A stretch of 64,000 nt of DNA from Amycolatopsis sp. CA-230715 (GCF_018736145.1 NZ_CP059997.1:3161501-3225500), one strand, 5' to 3'. Shown: positions 24,695 to 35,200, counted from the first letter of the stretch. Made by a program: numbers and translations. The notes: generated from the letters alone by a model not told the origin.

Positions 24695-25483
24695 ATGACA
24701 ATCGCGCATCCCCAGCCGATCCGGATCGGCGTGCAGATCGCCCCGCAGCACGTCGACTACCCGGCCATCCGGCGCACCGCGGCCCAGCTCGAAGAGGCCG
24801 GTGTGGACATCATCTTCAACTGGGACCACTTCCTGCCGATCTCCGGTGACGAGCGCGGCAAGCACTTCGAATGCTGGACCGTGCTCGCCGCGTGGGCCGA
24901 GCAGACCAGCAGGGTCCAGTTAGGACCGTTGGTGACCGCCATCAGCTTCCGCAACCCCGATCTCGTCGCGGACATGGCGCGCACCGTCGACCACATCAGT
25001 GACGGCAGGCTGGTGCTGGGGATCGGCGCGGGCGCGATGGAACGGGACTTCGCCGAGTACGGCTACGAATTCGGCACCCCGGGTAGCCGGGTCGGCACGC
25101 TCGCCGAAGCGCTGCCCCGGATCGAGCGGCGGTTCGCCGCGTTGAACCCGCCGCCGGTCCGCAAGATCCCGGTGCTGATCGGCGGCGGCGGTGAGCAGAA
25201 GACGCTGCGCCTGGTAGCGAAGCACGCCGACATCTGGCACTGGTTCTCCTCCGGCGAGGAGTTCGCCCGCAAGAAGCAGGTCCTACACCAGCGCTGCGCG
25301 GAAATCGGCCGCGACCCCGGCGAGATCGAACTTTCGGCCGGGGTCGGCGGCGATCCGGGCGAGACCGGGTCCGCGCTGCTGGAGCAGGGCGTCACCACGT
25401 TCACCCTCGAGGTGCACGGTCCCGATTTCGACCTGTCCGCGGTGCGGAACTGGGTGGCGTGGCGGGACAGGCTGGGTTCCTGA
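24695..25483 (+). CDS. LLM-class F420-dependent oxidoreductase
   Basis: 262 residues forming a luciferase-like TIM barrel. IRIGVQIAPQHVDYPAIRRTA, FNWDHFLPISG, GPLVTAISFRNPDLVADMAR and GRLVLGIGAGAMERDFAEYGY are characteristic of the actinobacterial F420-dependent LLM subfamily with a short C-terminus. It oxidises or reduces small molecules with F420; the substrate is unknown. The ATG lies 13 bp from the right end of the IS630-type element, and no convincing ribosome site remains in that gap. Expression may now depend on a promoter inside the IS end. Confidence 0.85.
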   Translation: MTIAHPQPIRIGVQIAPQHVDYPAIRRTAAQLEEAGVDIIFNWDHFLPISGDERGKHFECWTVLAAWAEQTSRVQLGPLVTAISFRNPDLVADMARTVDHISDGRLVLGIGAGAMERDFAEYGYEFGTPGSRVGTLAEALPRIERRFAALNPPPVRKIPVLIGGGGEQKTLRLVAKHADIWHWFSSGEEFARKKQVLHQRCAEIGRDPGEIELSAGVGGDPGETGSALLEQGVTTFTLEVHGPDFDLSAVRNWVAWRDRLGS

Positions 25484-25486
25484 CCC

Positions 25487-27631
25487 TCACTCGGGATGCG
25501 GCGCGGGCAGCCGTGCGGTGATCTGCGCGTCGATCGCGTCGGCCAGTCCCGGAATCCGCGCTTCCAGGTCGGCGAACGCCTTGGCGTCCAGCCTGCGCGC
25601 GGTCACCGGGGTCAGCGCCGACACGGTCGCGGTGCGCAACCGCCCGCGCCGCAAGGAGATTTCCCCGATGATGTCGCCGGGACCGAGCTCGGCGATCTTG
25701 TCGCGGCCGTGGAACACCGAAGCTCGGCCCTCCAGCACGATGTAGGCGACGTCGCCGGGGGTCTGCTCGGAGATGAACGGCCACCCGGCGGGCACGGTGA
25801 CGCCGCGGCCCGCCTTGCGGAGGCGGCGGACGTCGTCGGGGGGAAGCCGGTCGAACAGGGTGCGCTCGTCGGCTGATGGGGTCTCCGGCATGGCATCGCC
25901 TCCGTGGGATGGGACTGGAGCGGTGTAGGCGCCGGGCGCGTCGCCCGGCACCGCTGGACGACGTGGTGGCACCGCGGCGACGCGTTCGTACGGGGCGTGC
26001 TGCGGCGGGCGCGGATCGTGCTCGCCCTTGTTGGGCCACAGGGCGAAAGCGCGTTCGGCCTGTGCCGCGATGGTCAGCGACGGGTTCACGCCGAGGTTGG
26101 CCGTGATCGCCGTGCCGTCCACAATGGACAGACCGGGGTAGCCGAAGACCCGGTGGTACGGGTCGATCACGCCCTCTTCGGCGCTCGTCGCGATCGGCGC
26201 GCCGCCGATGAAGTGCGCGGTCAGCGGGATGTCGGCGAGTTCGCTCCAGGTGCCACCGGCGACGCCGTCGATCAGGGCCGCGGTGCGCTGGTTCGCTTCG
26301 TACGCGGCGGGGATGAAGGTGGGGTTCGGGGCGCCGTGCCCTTGCTTCGACGTGTACTTGCGGCGCCCGGACCGGGTCCGGCGGGTGTAGGTGGTGATGG
26401 AGTTGTCGAGGCTCTGCATCACCAGCAGGAGCACCGCGCGCTCGCTCCAGCGGTACCCGACCGCCACCTTCGCGACGCGCACGGGGTGCCGCGCCATGGT
26501 GCCCAGCATCTGCCGCCACCGCGGGGTCGCGCTGGCCCCGTCGGTCGCGACGGTCTGCAGCAGGCTCATCGCGTTGCTGCCCTTGCCGTACCGGACGGGT
26601 TCGACGTGGGTGACCGCGTCCGGGTGGAACGACGACGTGATCGCCACGCCGCGCGAAAAATCCTGTCGCGGGTCCACGCGCGGCCGGGCGGACCCGATGA
26701 TCGCTTCGGAGTTCGTCCTGGTCAGTTCGCCCAGCCGCGGCGAGAGGTCCGGGAGCGATCCGGTGTCGCGCGCGTGGTGCAGCAGCCGCTGCGTCCCCCA
26801 GGTGCCCGCGGCGAGCACGACCCGGTCCGCGGTGAGGATGGCGCCGGTGCGGCGGAAAAGCCCGCCGGTAGGCCGGGTCCGCACCGCGAACCCGCCGTCG
26901 CGGTGCGGCGCCAGATCGACCACGGTGGTCATCGGGATGACCGTCGCACCCGCCCGTTCCGCGAGGTACAGGTAGTTCTTGGCGAGGGTGTTCTTCGCGC
27001 CGACGCGGCACCCCGTCATGCACGCCCCGCACTCGGTGCACCCCGTCCGCGGCGGGCCCGCGCCGCCGAAGTAGGGATCGGGGACCCGTTGCCCCGGCTC
27101 GCCGAAGTACACGCCGACCGGGGTCGGCCGGAACGTGTCCCCGACGCCCATCTCCGTGGCCACCGCCCGCATCACCTCGTCGGACGGCGTGACCGTCGGG
27201 TTGGTGACGACGCCGAGCATGCGGCTCGCCCGGTCGAAGTGCGGCGCCAGTTCGGCTTCCCAGTCCGTGATGTGCGCCCACTGGGTGTCGCGGTAGAACG
27301 GCTTGAGCGGGCGGTAGAGCGTGTTCGCGTAGACCAGCGACCCGCCGCCGACACCCGCGCCCGCCAGGATCATCACGTCCTTGAGCAGGTGCACCCGTTG
27401 GATCCCGTAGCAGCCGAACCGGGGCGCCCACAGGTATCGGCGCACATCCCAGGAGGTCTTCGCGAACTCGTGGTCGGCGAACCGGCGGCCCGCCTCGACG
27501 ACCGCGACCCGGTAGCCCTTCTCGGTCAGCCGCAGCGCGGCCACGCTGCCGCCGAACCCCGAACCCACCACGATCACGTCGTAGTCGTGCACGGTCTGCC
27601 CTCGGGCACCTCTGCTGGGCGGCATCGTCAT
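25487..27631 (-). CDS. GMC oxidoreductase (cholesterol-oxidase-like) fused to a cyclic-nucleotide-binding domain
   Basis: About 714 residues. The N-terminal ~540 are a GMC flavoprotein: VIVVGSGFGGSVAALRLTEKG (FAD), LAGAGVGGGSLVYANTLYRP, the Cys-rich TECGACMTGCRVGAKNTL, and SIVDGTAITANLGVNPSLTI near the end. This is close to the ChoD-type sterol oxidase group. A Pro-rich linker then leads to a ~130-residue cNMP-binding beta-roll (GWPFISEQTPGDVAYIVLEG, IAELGPGDIIGEISL). No stop separates the parts, although an ATG after CACGGAGGCG (near 25891) could start the sensor alone. ATG 27631 is the chosen start and 27625 is equally possible. Confidence 0.75.
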   Translation of the reverse strand: MTMPPSRGARGQTVHDYDVIVVGSGFGGSVAALRLTEKGYRVAVVEAGRRFADHEFAKTSWDVRRYLWAPRFGCYGIQRVHLLKDVMILAGAGVGGGSLVYANTLYRPLKPFYRDTQWAHITDWEAELAPHFDRASRMLGVVTNPTVTPSDEVMRAVATEMGVGDTFRPTPVGVYFGEPGQRVPDPYFGGAGPPRTGCTECGACMTGCRVGAKNTLAKNYLYLAERAGATVIPMTTVVDLAPHRDGGFAVRTRPTGGLFRRTGAILTADRVVLAAGTWGTQRLLHHARDTGSLPDLSPRLGELTRTNSEAIIGSARPRVDPRQDFSRGVAITSSFHPDAVTHVEPVRYGKGSNAMSLLQTVATDGASATPRWRQMLGTMARHPVRVAKVAVGYRWSERAVLLLVMQSLDNSITTYTRRTRSGRRKYTSKQGHGAPNPTFIPAAYEANQRTAALIDGVAGGTWSELADIPLTAHFIGGAPIATSAEEGVIDPYHRVFGYPGLSIVDGTAITANLGVNPSLTIAAQAERAFALWPNKGEHDPRPPQHAPYERVAAVPPRRPAVPGDAPGAYTAPVPSHGGDAMPETPSADERTLFDRLPPDDVRRLRKAGRGVTVPAGWPFISEQTPGDVAYIVLEGRASVFHGRDKIAELGPGDIIGEISLRRGRLRTATVSALTPVTARRLDAKAFADLEARIPGLADAIDAQITARLPAPHPE

Positions 27632-27827
27632 CTCTCTGTGCCGGGGTGATGGGCGCCAAGAATCGGCCACCGCGCGAGTGCGTGTCAAATTCTGTCACCG
27701 GTATTACAGCCGCCGGAGCGGAATTTGTTCTTCGGCGCGGTGCGGCGGGGCGCATTTCCCTGTTCGCTTGCTTCCGGTGGTACCTTCCATTCCGGTCAGC
27801 GTCCTGCGCGAAGGCGGTGTCGTTCCG

Positions 27828-28004
27828 TTGTCCAGCAAGTCACCTCCCCGGAAACCCCGGACCGTCGATGAGGTCGCGATGGCGGCCGTCCAGGACGCGC
27901 CGGACCCCGACGAAGCGCTCCGGCTGTTGTGGGACAACGCCGACGGTTTTCTGGGGGAAATGCTGGCACGCCGGTCGAAGCGATGGCCCGCGCGCCAGGA
28001 ATAG
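27828..28004 (+). CDS. Small hypothetical protein
   Basis: A 58-residue frame from a TTG with AAGGCGGTG in front: a basic N-terminus (SSKSPPRKPRTVDEV), then an acidic helical part (AVQDAPDPDEALRLLWDNAD), then a basic end (EMLARRSKRWPARQE). No family is recognised. The preceding ~200 bp up to the GMC gene is AT-richer than average and likely holds divergent promoters. An ATG at 27879 would give a shorter product. It looks like a genuine small gene by codon pattern, but the start is uncertain. Confidence 0.5.
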   Translation: MSSKSPPRKPRTVDEVAMAAVQDAPDPDEALRLLWDNADGFLGEMLARRSKRWPARQE

Positions 28005-28032
28005 CATTTCCCTCAATTGCGGAATCGTTCGG

Positions 28033-29535
28033 TCAGCCGAGGATCCGCGTGGCCGGCCACACCTTCGACCACGGCGCGGTCAGCCCACGGCACAGCCACA
28101 CCGGGCGGCCCTGCTCGTCGTTGGCGAGGCCGTAACCGTTGTCCAGCACGGCGAGCTGGCGGACATCGCGGCACGCGGCCATCCACGTCAGCGGGACGCC
28201 GGGATCGCCGCCGACCACGACGGCGAGGTCGTTGTCCTCCGGTGGCGGGCCCCATTCGAAGAAACCGTTGTGCCCGCTGAAAACCGGGGGCAGCCCGAGT
28301 GCGGGACCGTACCGGTCGAGCGCGCCCGCCTCGCCGTAGTTGGTCGCGATCACCACCGCCCGCGCCCGATCCTGGTCTCCAAGCGCGCGATAGGCACCCG
28401 CCACGGTCTCGGCCAGTCGCGGCCAGCCCACCGTCTCACCGGGTTCCCTGTACATGGCGAGCGTGGGGCTGTCGCGCAGCGAGTCGACCGGGATCAGCGG
28501 CAGGCCGAGCAGCGCACCCGACAGCACCGCCAGCACGACCATGGCGGACACCAGCGCGGACCGCAGCCGCGAGCGCGCGCGGTCGAGCCAGCCGCCGGTC
28601 GCGATGGCTCCGGCGGCGAGCAGCGCGGGGAACCCGCCTGCCAGGTACAGCGCGTTGCCGCCGCCTGCCAGCAGGAGCACGAACATCACCAGGTAGGCGA
28701 CGCCGAAAGCGCGGAACGGGCGCGCCGACGGCGTCCGCAGCAGCCGGACCAGCCCGGCCACGAAGACCGGGGCCAGCACCGGCCCGAACAGCGCGAACTG
28801 GAAGGGCAGCAGCCCCCACCGCCCGCCGAGCCGTTCCTTCGCGCTGATCGGGCCCATCATGCCCAGCTGCGGGAACCCGTGCTGGAGCTGCCAGATCAGG
28901 TTCGGCGCCCACAGCAGCGCCGCGGCCGCGATCCCGGCGACCAGCCACCAGCCGCGCACCACCTCACGGGGGCCGACCACGAGGATCGCGCCGAGCAGCG
29001 CGAGCACGGGCAGGGCGAGCAGGGTCTTGTTCTCCAGCCCGACGCCCGCGGCGACGCCGATCGCGAGCAGCAGCCGCCGGTCGCCGGTGCGGATCAGCCG
29101 CGCCACCAGCCAGCCGATCACCGCGGCGAAGAACAGGTCCGTCGTGTTGGTGACCAGGATGTGCCCGAGCTGCAGGGTGATCCCCGACGCCGCGGCGAAC
29201 ACCGCGGCCAGCAGCCGTGCCCGGCGATCCGCGCCCATCTCGGCGGCGATCAACGCGACCAGCAGCACGGTCGCCGTCGCGAGCACGACCGCGGGCAGGC
29301 GCAGCGCCCACACCTCCCCCGGCGCCAGTGCGTCGCCGAGTCTCGCCAGCAACGGCGTCAGCGGCGGCTGGTCCGGATAACCCCAAGCCAGTCGGCGCCC
29401 CGCGGCGAGGAAGTACAACTCGTCGCGGTGGTAGCCGTAGCCCGCGCTCGTGACCGCGAGCGTCGTGAAGACGGCGGCGGCGACCAGCCAGACCGGCAGG
29501 CCGAGCCGCGTGGACTTACCCCCCGTGCGCAGCAC
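28033..29535 (-). CDS. GT39-type membrane glycosyltransferase (ArnT/PMT-like)
   Basis: About 500 residues with around 12 hydrophobic helices. The first extracytoplasmic loop has the GT39/GT83 signature region SAGYGYHRDELYFLAAGRRL, where the acidic residues after YHRDE are the catalytic site of polyprenyl-phosphate-dependent glycosyltransferases, followed by WGYPDQPPLTPLLARL. The C-terminal soluble tail contains VVIATNYGEAGALDRYG and FSGHNGFFEWGPPP, a conserved actinobacterial arrangement. It would transfer a sugar from a lipid carrier on the outer face; the acceptor is unknown. The GTG at 29535 was chosen to skip a low-complexity N-terminal extension. Confidence 0.75.
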   Translation of the reverse strand: MLRTGGKSTRLGLPVWLVAAAVFTTLAVTSAGYGYHRDELYFLAAGRRLAWGYPDQPPLTPLLARLGDALAPGEVWALRLPAVVLATATVLLVALIAAEMGADRRARLLAAVFAAASGITLQLGHILVTNTTDLFFAAVIGWLVARLIRTGDRRLLLAIGVAAGVGLENKTLLALPVLALLGAILVVGPREVVRGWWLVAGIAAAALLWAPNLIWQLQHGFPQLGMMGPISAKERLGGRWGLLPFQFALFGPVLAPVFVAGLVRLLRTPSARPFRAFGVAYLVMFVLLLAGGGNALYLAGGFPALLAAGAIATGGWLDRARSRLRSALVSAMVVLAVLSGALLGLPLIPVDSLRDSPTLAMYREPGETVGWPRLAETVAGAYRALGDQDRARAVVIATNYGEAGALDRYGPALGLPPVFSGHNGFFEWGPPPEDNDLAVVVGGDPGVPLTWMAACRDVRQLAVLDNGYGLANDEQGRPVWLCRGLTAPWSKVWPATRILG

Positions 29536-29614
29536 CCCCGAACCGTACGCGCCCCCACCCGCCCCGGCGCCACCTTTTCGACCCCGCTGGAATCCTTCGG
29601 GGCCCCTGGCCTGC

Positions 29615-29630
29615 ATTTAGCGGGCTAAAC
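29615..29630. repeat. R1 hairpin copy overlapping an MFS stop codon
   Basis: ATTTAGCGGGCTAAAC has the same core as the R1 elements at 6314 and 58206. Read on the minus strand, the TAG inside GTTTAG is the stop codon of the MFS gene (29625-29627). It separates two codirectional minus-strand genes. Confidence 0.6.
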
Positions 29631-30809
29631 GTCGTCAGCCGCCCCGTGGCGGAGGTGCCGGGTCGCGGGTGAGGCGAGCGGGACCAGTGCGACGGCGGCG
29701 TACAGGATCCCGGCCGCCGCGACGACCGCGAAGCCGCCGAAGGCACCGGCGAGCGGCCCGACGCCGAGCTGGCCGATCGGGATCGCGAGGTACGACAGCA
29801 GGTCGCCGTACGACGAAACCCGCGAGAGCGCGTGCGTCGGGACGTGCTCGGCCAACGAGGTTTCCCAGGCGACGCCCACCGCGGAAATCCCCAGCCCGGC
29901 GACGAAAGCGGCCGCGATCAGCCACGGCGCGCCCGCACCCGCGCCGAGTGCGAGGAACGGCAGCGCGCCGAGCGAGCACAGCGCCCAGCCCAGCCGCAGC
30001 AGGTGCCGGACCGCCAGCCGGTACAGCAGCGCGCTCATCACCAGCAGCCCGGCACCGCGCGCGCTGAGCACGTAGCCCCAGGTCGTTTCGCCGGAAAGCT
30101 GCCGTGTGAGCGCGGGCCCCAGCACCTGCCAGGTCCCGGTCTGCACCAGGTTGACGACGAAGAACGCCGCGGTGCCGAGCCACACCCACGGCAGGCGCCG
30201 GAACTCCGTCCAGCCTTCGCGGAGATCGGCCAGCACGGTCGTTTTCGCCGTGCGCACGGCGCCGGCCGGCAACCGCGCGAAGCACGCCGCCGCGACGAGG
30301 TAGGTCAGCGCGTCGAACGCGATCGCGGGCCCGCTCCCCGCGGCGACCACGAGCACGCCGGACAGGCTGGGGCCGAGGATCTTGGTGCCGTTGCGCGCGG
30401 ACGCGAGCAGCGAGTTCGCCCGCCGGAGCCCGGATCCGCCGACGAGCTGCGGCACGATGCCGCGCAACGCGGGCGTGGTGAACGCCGCGGACGCGCCGCC
30501 GAACAGTTCCAGCACGGCCACCGCGACCGTGGAATACCGCCCGGTCAGCACCAACGCGGCCACCCCGGCCTGCGCGAGCCCCGAGCCGAGATTCGCCGCG
30601 GCCAGCACCGTGCGGCGGGAGAACCGATCGGCCGTCGCCCCGCCCAGCAGGAGGAACGCGAGCAGCGGCACCATCCTGGCGGCCAGCACGAGGCCGAGAT
30701 CGCCGGGCCCGGAGGAGTCCAGCACCGCGAAGGCCAGCGCGACCGGAGCCATCGAGCTGCCTACCAGTGACACGAGCTGTCCGGTGAAGAACCAGTGGAA
30801 CGAACGCAC
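29625..30809 (-). CDS. MFS transporter, DHA3/macrolide-efflux-like
   Basis: About 394 residues and 12 hydrophobic helices. SFHWFFTGQLVSLVGSSMAPVALAFAV and GGATADRFSRRTVLAAAN (motif A) place it with MefA/TetV-like DHA3 exporters. The GTG at 30809 leaves 57 bp to the divergent ArsR gene; a GTG at 30842 would leave only 24 bp, too little for two promoters. Its stop codon lies inside an R1 hairpin repeat. The substrate is unknown, and the divergent regulator is its probable controller. Confidence 0.78.
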   Translation of the reverse strand: MRSFHWFFTGQLVSLVGSSMAPVALAFAVLDSSGPGDLGLVLAARMVPLLAFLLLGGATADRFSRRTVLAAANLGSGLAQAGVAALVLTGRYSTVAVAVLELFGGASAAFTTPALRGIVPQLVGGSGLRRANSLLASARNGTKILGPSLSGVLVVAAGSGPAIAFDALTYLVAAACFARLPAGAVRTAKTTVLADLREGWTEFRRLPWVWLGTAAFFVVNLVQTGTWQVLGPALTRQLSGETTWGYVLSARGAGLLVMSALLYRLAVRHLLRLGWALCSLGALPFLALGAGAGAPWLIAAAFVAGLGISAVGVAWETSLAEHVPTHALSRVSSYGDLLSYLAIPIGQLGVGPLAGAFGGFAVVAAAGILYAAVALVPLASPATRHLRHGAADDV

Positions 30810-30866
30810 CGCGCGAGTGTCCGGAGACCCCGAGCCGGGCACTATCGTTTCGTCAGGAGGCGAAAG

Positions 30867-31838
30867 ATGGTGCTGCTGCGGCTGAGTTCGCTCGCCCTGT
30901 CCCGATCGCGTTTCGCGCTGTCCCCGCTCGCCGAAACGATGGGCTCGATGATCGTGCTGGCCAAGCCGCGCACCGACGCGTGGCTGGCCGCCTGGCACGC
31001 GCGCCACCACGACCGTTTCCGCGCCGCGCTCGACGGCGATCCGTTCGCCACCGGTCTCGTCCGCCTGCTCGGCTCGACCAAGTGGATCCCCCGCTACGTC
31101 GCGATCCCGCCATCGGGCGGCATGCGCACGAGCTTCGCCGACGAACTGGCGAACGTCGCGAAAGCAGCCGACGGGAACGTGCGGGCGGGACTCGAGAAGT
31201 CCGTCGAGTACAGCTGGCGGCGGCACGATCTGGGCTGGCTGTCCGAAAAGGACCTCGCGGGGCGGACCGCCGAGGTGCTGGAGTTCGTGTGGCGGCAGCA
31301 CGTGCGGCCGGACTGGCCGCGGCGGCGGACCCTGCTCGAACGCGATGTCACCTATCGGGCCGGGCTGCTCGCCGCGTACGGCTGGCCCGCCGCGTTACGG
31401 CGGATGGGCAGGCGCAGCGCGTGGGTCGGCGCCGACGCGATCTCCTTCGGCGACCGGGCCGCGCCCGACCGGATCGTCGGCGACGACGGGATGCTGTTCG
31501 TGCCGGTGAGCGTGTCGAGCGGTTCGTGGCTGTGCGAAGACCCGCCCGATCGCCACGCGCTGGTGTACCCGGCTCGCGGGTTCGCCGCCGAGGCGCGCGA
31601 ACGACCGCGCGGCGCGCTGGGCAGGCTGCTCGGCGAGAACCGGGCCGCGATCCTGACCGAACTCGACCGCCCCGCGACCAGCAGCGAGCTCGCCGCGCTG
31701 CTGGACCTTTCGCTGGGCACCGTCGGCGGGCACCTGGCCGTGCTGCGCGACGCGGGCCTCGTCGTCGGCGAGCGCGCCGGGCGCCGCGTCGTCTACCGGC
31801 GGACCCGCCACGGTGACGACCTGGCCGCGCCGGGCTGA
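30867..31838 (+). CDS. ArsR-type regulator with long N-terminal domain and C-terminal HTH
   Basis: 323 residues from an ATG preceded by CAGGAGGCGAAAG. The first ~240 residues are the DUF5937-type region seen in actinobacterial ArsR-like proteins (LALSRSRFALSPLAETMGSM, WLAAWHARHHDRF). The C-terminal winged helix is clear: RAAILTELDRPATSSELAALLDLSLGTVGGHLAVLRDAGLV, wing GRRVVYRRT. No metal-binding CxC is seen, so the effector is likely organic. It is divergent from the DHA3-type exporter. Confidence 0.8.
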   Translation: MVLLRLSSLALSRSRFALSPLAETMGSMIVLAKPRTDAWLAAWHARHHDRFRAALDGDPFATGLVRLLGSTKWIPRYVAIPPSGGMRTSFADELANVAKAADGNVRAGLEKSVEYSWRRHDLGWLSEKDLAGRTAEVLEFVWRQHVRPDWPRRRTLLERDVTYRAGLLAAYGWPAALRRMGRRSAWVGADAISFGDRAAPDRIVGDDGMLFVPVSVSSGSWLCEDPPDRHALVYPARGFAAEARERPRGALGRLLGENRAAILTELDRPATSSELAALLDLSLGTVGGHLAVLRDAGLVVGERAGRRVVYRRTRHGDDLAAPG

Positions 31839-32258
31839 GAAATTGCCGCGGACTTTACCCCGGCAGCACCCGGAGATCATCCGCCAAGCGGGTTGTGTTC
31901 CGGAATCAGAAATGATCATGATGCATATCGCCACTGAAGTGAACAACGGCAGAATTACCCCTTGCGCCACCTTGAATCAATGGGTGTTCGCACTCCGTGC
32001 GACGGGGACCTTCCGGTAACTTTTCCGACTTTTCGCCGGTCAGGACGTCTCACAAAGTGATACACACCCTTTTCGTTACCTGGTTCATGATCTTTTTCTT
32101 ACGGGCGCGTAACACCGGACTCCCGATGATCGATCCGTATTTCGGCACCCCACCAGGCAACGGCGCCCGACGATGCCCTGATTCTGTCGAAGAGGTCGAA
32201 CTGTGCACGTCTTCCCCTTTCCCCGCGAACACCGCCCCGGCAGAGGGGATGCCGGGAG
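31839..32258. other. 420-bp non-coding region upstream of the Pls-like operon
   Basis: No convincing gene. The stretch 31850-32130 is clearly less GC-rich than its surroundings, with runs such as TGATCATGATGCAT (31914-31927) and CTTTTCGTTACC (32067-32078). This fits a complex promoter region for the synthetase. The last ~90 bp before 32259 is GC-rich, with CGGGAGATGACG at the start codon region. I cannot name a regulator site. Confidence 0.45.
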
Positions 32259-35200
32259 ATGACGGTTTCCGAACTTTCCGGCGACCGGCTCGGCCCGGCT
32301 CCCGAACGCCCTGTCCCCTGCCGTCGGCTCCACCAGGTCTTCGAGGCCGCGGCGCGCCGGTTCCCCGGTTCCGTCGCGGTGGAACGCGAAGACGACGGCC
32401 TGACCTACGCCGAATTGGACGAACGCGCGAACCGGCTCGCGCACGTGCTGCGCGGCCGCGGGATCGGCGAAGGATCGCGAGTGGCGATCCTGCTGCACCG
32501 CTCGTTCGACACCTACGTCGCGCTGCTCGGCGTCGGCAAGTCCGGCGCCGCCTTCGTGCCGATCGACCCGGCCTCCCCACCGGACCGGATCGCCTACATC
32601 ACCGAGGATTCGGCCGTCGATCTGCTGCTGACCACCGGTGATCTCGCGGTCGACGGGCTCGCCTGCCGGACCCTCGACCTCGACGCGGCGGGCCGGGAAC
32701 TGGCCGCAGCGCCCGCCACCCCGCCGGAACTGGGCGCGGACGACCCCGACCCGGCTGCCTACGTCATCTACACCTCGGGCTCCAGCGGCAGGCCGAAAGG
32801 GGTCGAGGTCGCGCAGTCGAGCATCTGCAACTTCCTCGACGTCGTGCCGGAGGTCTACGACGTGCGGCCGTCGGACCGCGTCTACCAGGGCATGACAATC
32901 TCGTTCGACTTCTCGATCGAGGAGATCTGGCCGACCTGGTCGGTCGGCGCGACGCTGGTGGCCGGGCCGAACGATTCGCGCAGGCTGGGCGCGGAACTCG
33001 CGGACTTCCTGGAACAGCGCCGGGTTTCGGTGCTCTACTGCGTGCCGACGCTGCTGGCGACCATCCCGCGCGAACTGCCGCTGATCAGGTCGCTGCTGGT
33101 CGGCGGCGAAGCCTGCCCGGCCCAGCTCGTCGAGCGGTGGGCGCGCAAGGGCCGCCGCATCCTCAACACCTACGGCCCCACCGAAGCGACGGTGACCGCG
33201 ACCTGGTGCGAGCTGCTGCCCGGCCGCACCGTGACGATCGGGAAGCCCCTGCCGACCTACTCCGCGTTCCTGCTCGACGAGGCGCGGAGCCCGGTCCCGG
33301 ACGGGCACGTCGGCGAAATCTGCCTCGGCGGCCCCGGGGTCGCGCGCGGTTACGTGGGACGGCCGGAGCTGACCGCGGACAAGTTCATCGAGCACCCGCT
33401 CAGCGGTGGCGGGCGGCTGTACCGCACCGGCGACCTCGGCCGGTACACCGAAGACGGGGAGATCGAATACCTCGGGCGCGCCGACGCCGAGGTGAAGATC
33501 CGCGGCTACCGCGTCGATCTCGGCGAGATCGAAAACATCCTGCTCGCCGATCCGGAGGTGTCCGAAGCGGTGGCGGCGCTGGTCGCCCCGGCCGACGGCG
33601 CACCCGAACTGGTCGCCTTCATCGTGCGCGCGCCCGGCGCGGAGTCCGATGTGGACATTTCGCGACGGCTGCACGAGGAGGTCCACAAGCGACTGCCCGC
33701 GTACATGGTGCCCGCGTTCCTCGACGTGCTGCCCGCGCTGCCGGTCATGCCCAGCGGCAAGGTCGACCGGGCGAAACTCCCGTTCCCTGCCGGAAAACGC
33801 CTGACCTTCGTCGACGGCCCCGTGGTCGACGCCGAGGGCGAGCTGGAAACGCGGGTGCGCGAGGTGTGGGCCGAGACCTTCGGGCTGGTGGCCGCCGAGC
33901 TGTCCGTGGAAGCGGACTTCTTCGACGATCTCGGCGGCCATTCCCTGCTGGCCGCGCAGGTCGTGTCCCTGCTGCGGGCCCGCGGGATCGGGACGAGCCC
34001 CGCGGTCCGCGACCTCTACGCGAACCCGACCGTGCGCGCGCTCGCGAAACAGCTCGACGCGCAGCCCGCGCCGGGAGCCGCGCTGCCGCCGAGGGTTCCG
34101 CCGATCCGGCACTCCGCCCGCCGCATCGGCGGCGCTGGCGCGGCGCAGGCGGTGGCGATCTACGGCCTGCTGCTGCTCGTCACGCTCCCGGTGTCCTATG
34201 TGTACACCCAGAACGACGGCGACGTGTCGGTCGACGTGCTGGTGGAACTGCTCGTCGCGATACTGGTGAGCTACCTCGGCGTGCGCTGGGTGGTGCCGCC
34301 GCTGCTCGCGAGGCCGCTGTCCGCCGGGATCCGGCCGGGCCGCTACCGCCTGTGGGGCCCGACCTATCTGCGCCTGTGGGTGCTCGACCTGCTGCTCGCG
34401 GTCGGCCCGCTGCCGGTGCTCAGCGGTTCTCCGCTGATGGCGGTGTACCTGCGCGTGCTCGGCGCGAAGATCGGGCGGCGGACCACGATCGCGAGCAGTT
34501 CGATCAGCCTGCCCTCGATGGTCCACATCGGACCCGACGCGTCGATCGGCTACGGCGCGGTGCTGCGGCCGTGGCGGGTGGAGGACGGCTGGGTGGTGGT
34601 CGCGCCGATCACCGTCGGGCGCGGCGCCTTCGTCGGCGCGAACGCGGTGCTGGAGCCGGGAAGCACCGTGGGCGAACGGGCGGCGCTCGGCGAGCAGTCC
34701 GTGCTCGGCCAGCACCAGCACATCCCGGCCGGGGCGCGCTGGTCGGGATCTCCCGCCGAACCCGTCGACGCGCTGGAGGCGTCGACGGAATCCGTCCTGG
34801 CCGCGCGCGGCGAACTGCGCGGCTGGCGGCCGCACCACGTCGCGGTTTCCTTGTGCGGCTTGGCGTTCCTCGAAGTGGTGGCGATCGCGATGATCGTGCC
34901 CGGGGTGGCGCTCGTGTGGTGGGCGCTGCTCGGCTGGGGCGTGCTGGCCGGGCTCGTCGCGACGGTGTTCGCCGGGCCGGTGTTCGTGCTCACCGTGTGC
35001 GCGGTGGTGGCGCTGGGAAAGCGCGCCGTGCTGCGCACCATCCCGGTCGGGGTGTTCGGTGTCCGCTCGATGCTCGGCGTGCGCAAGTGGATCGTGGACA
35101 AGCTGCTGGAATTCAGCCTCCTGTTCACGAATTCGCTCTACGCCACGCTGTACACGGTGCCGTGGCTGCGGTTGCTCGGCGCGCGGATCGGACGGCGCGC

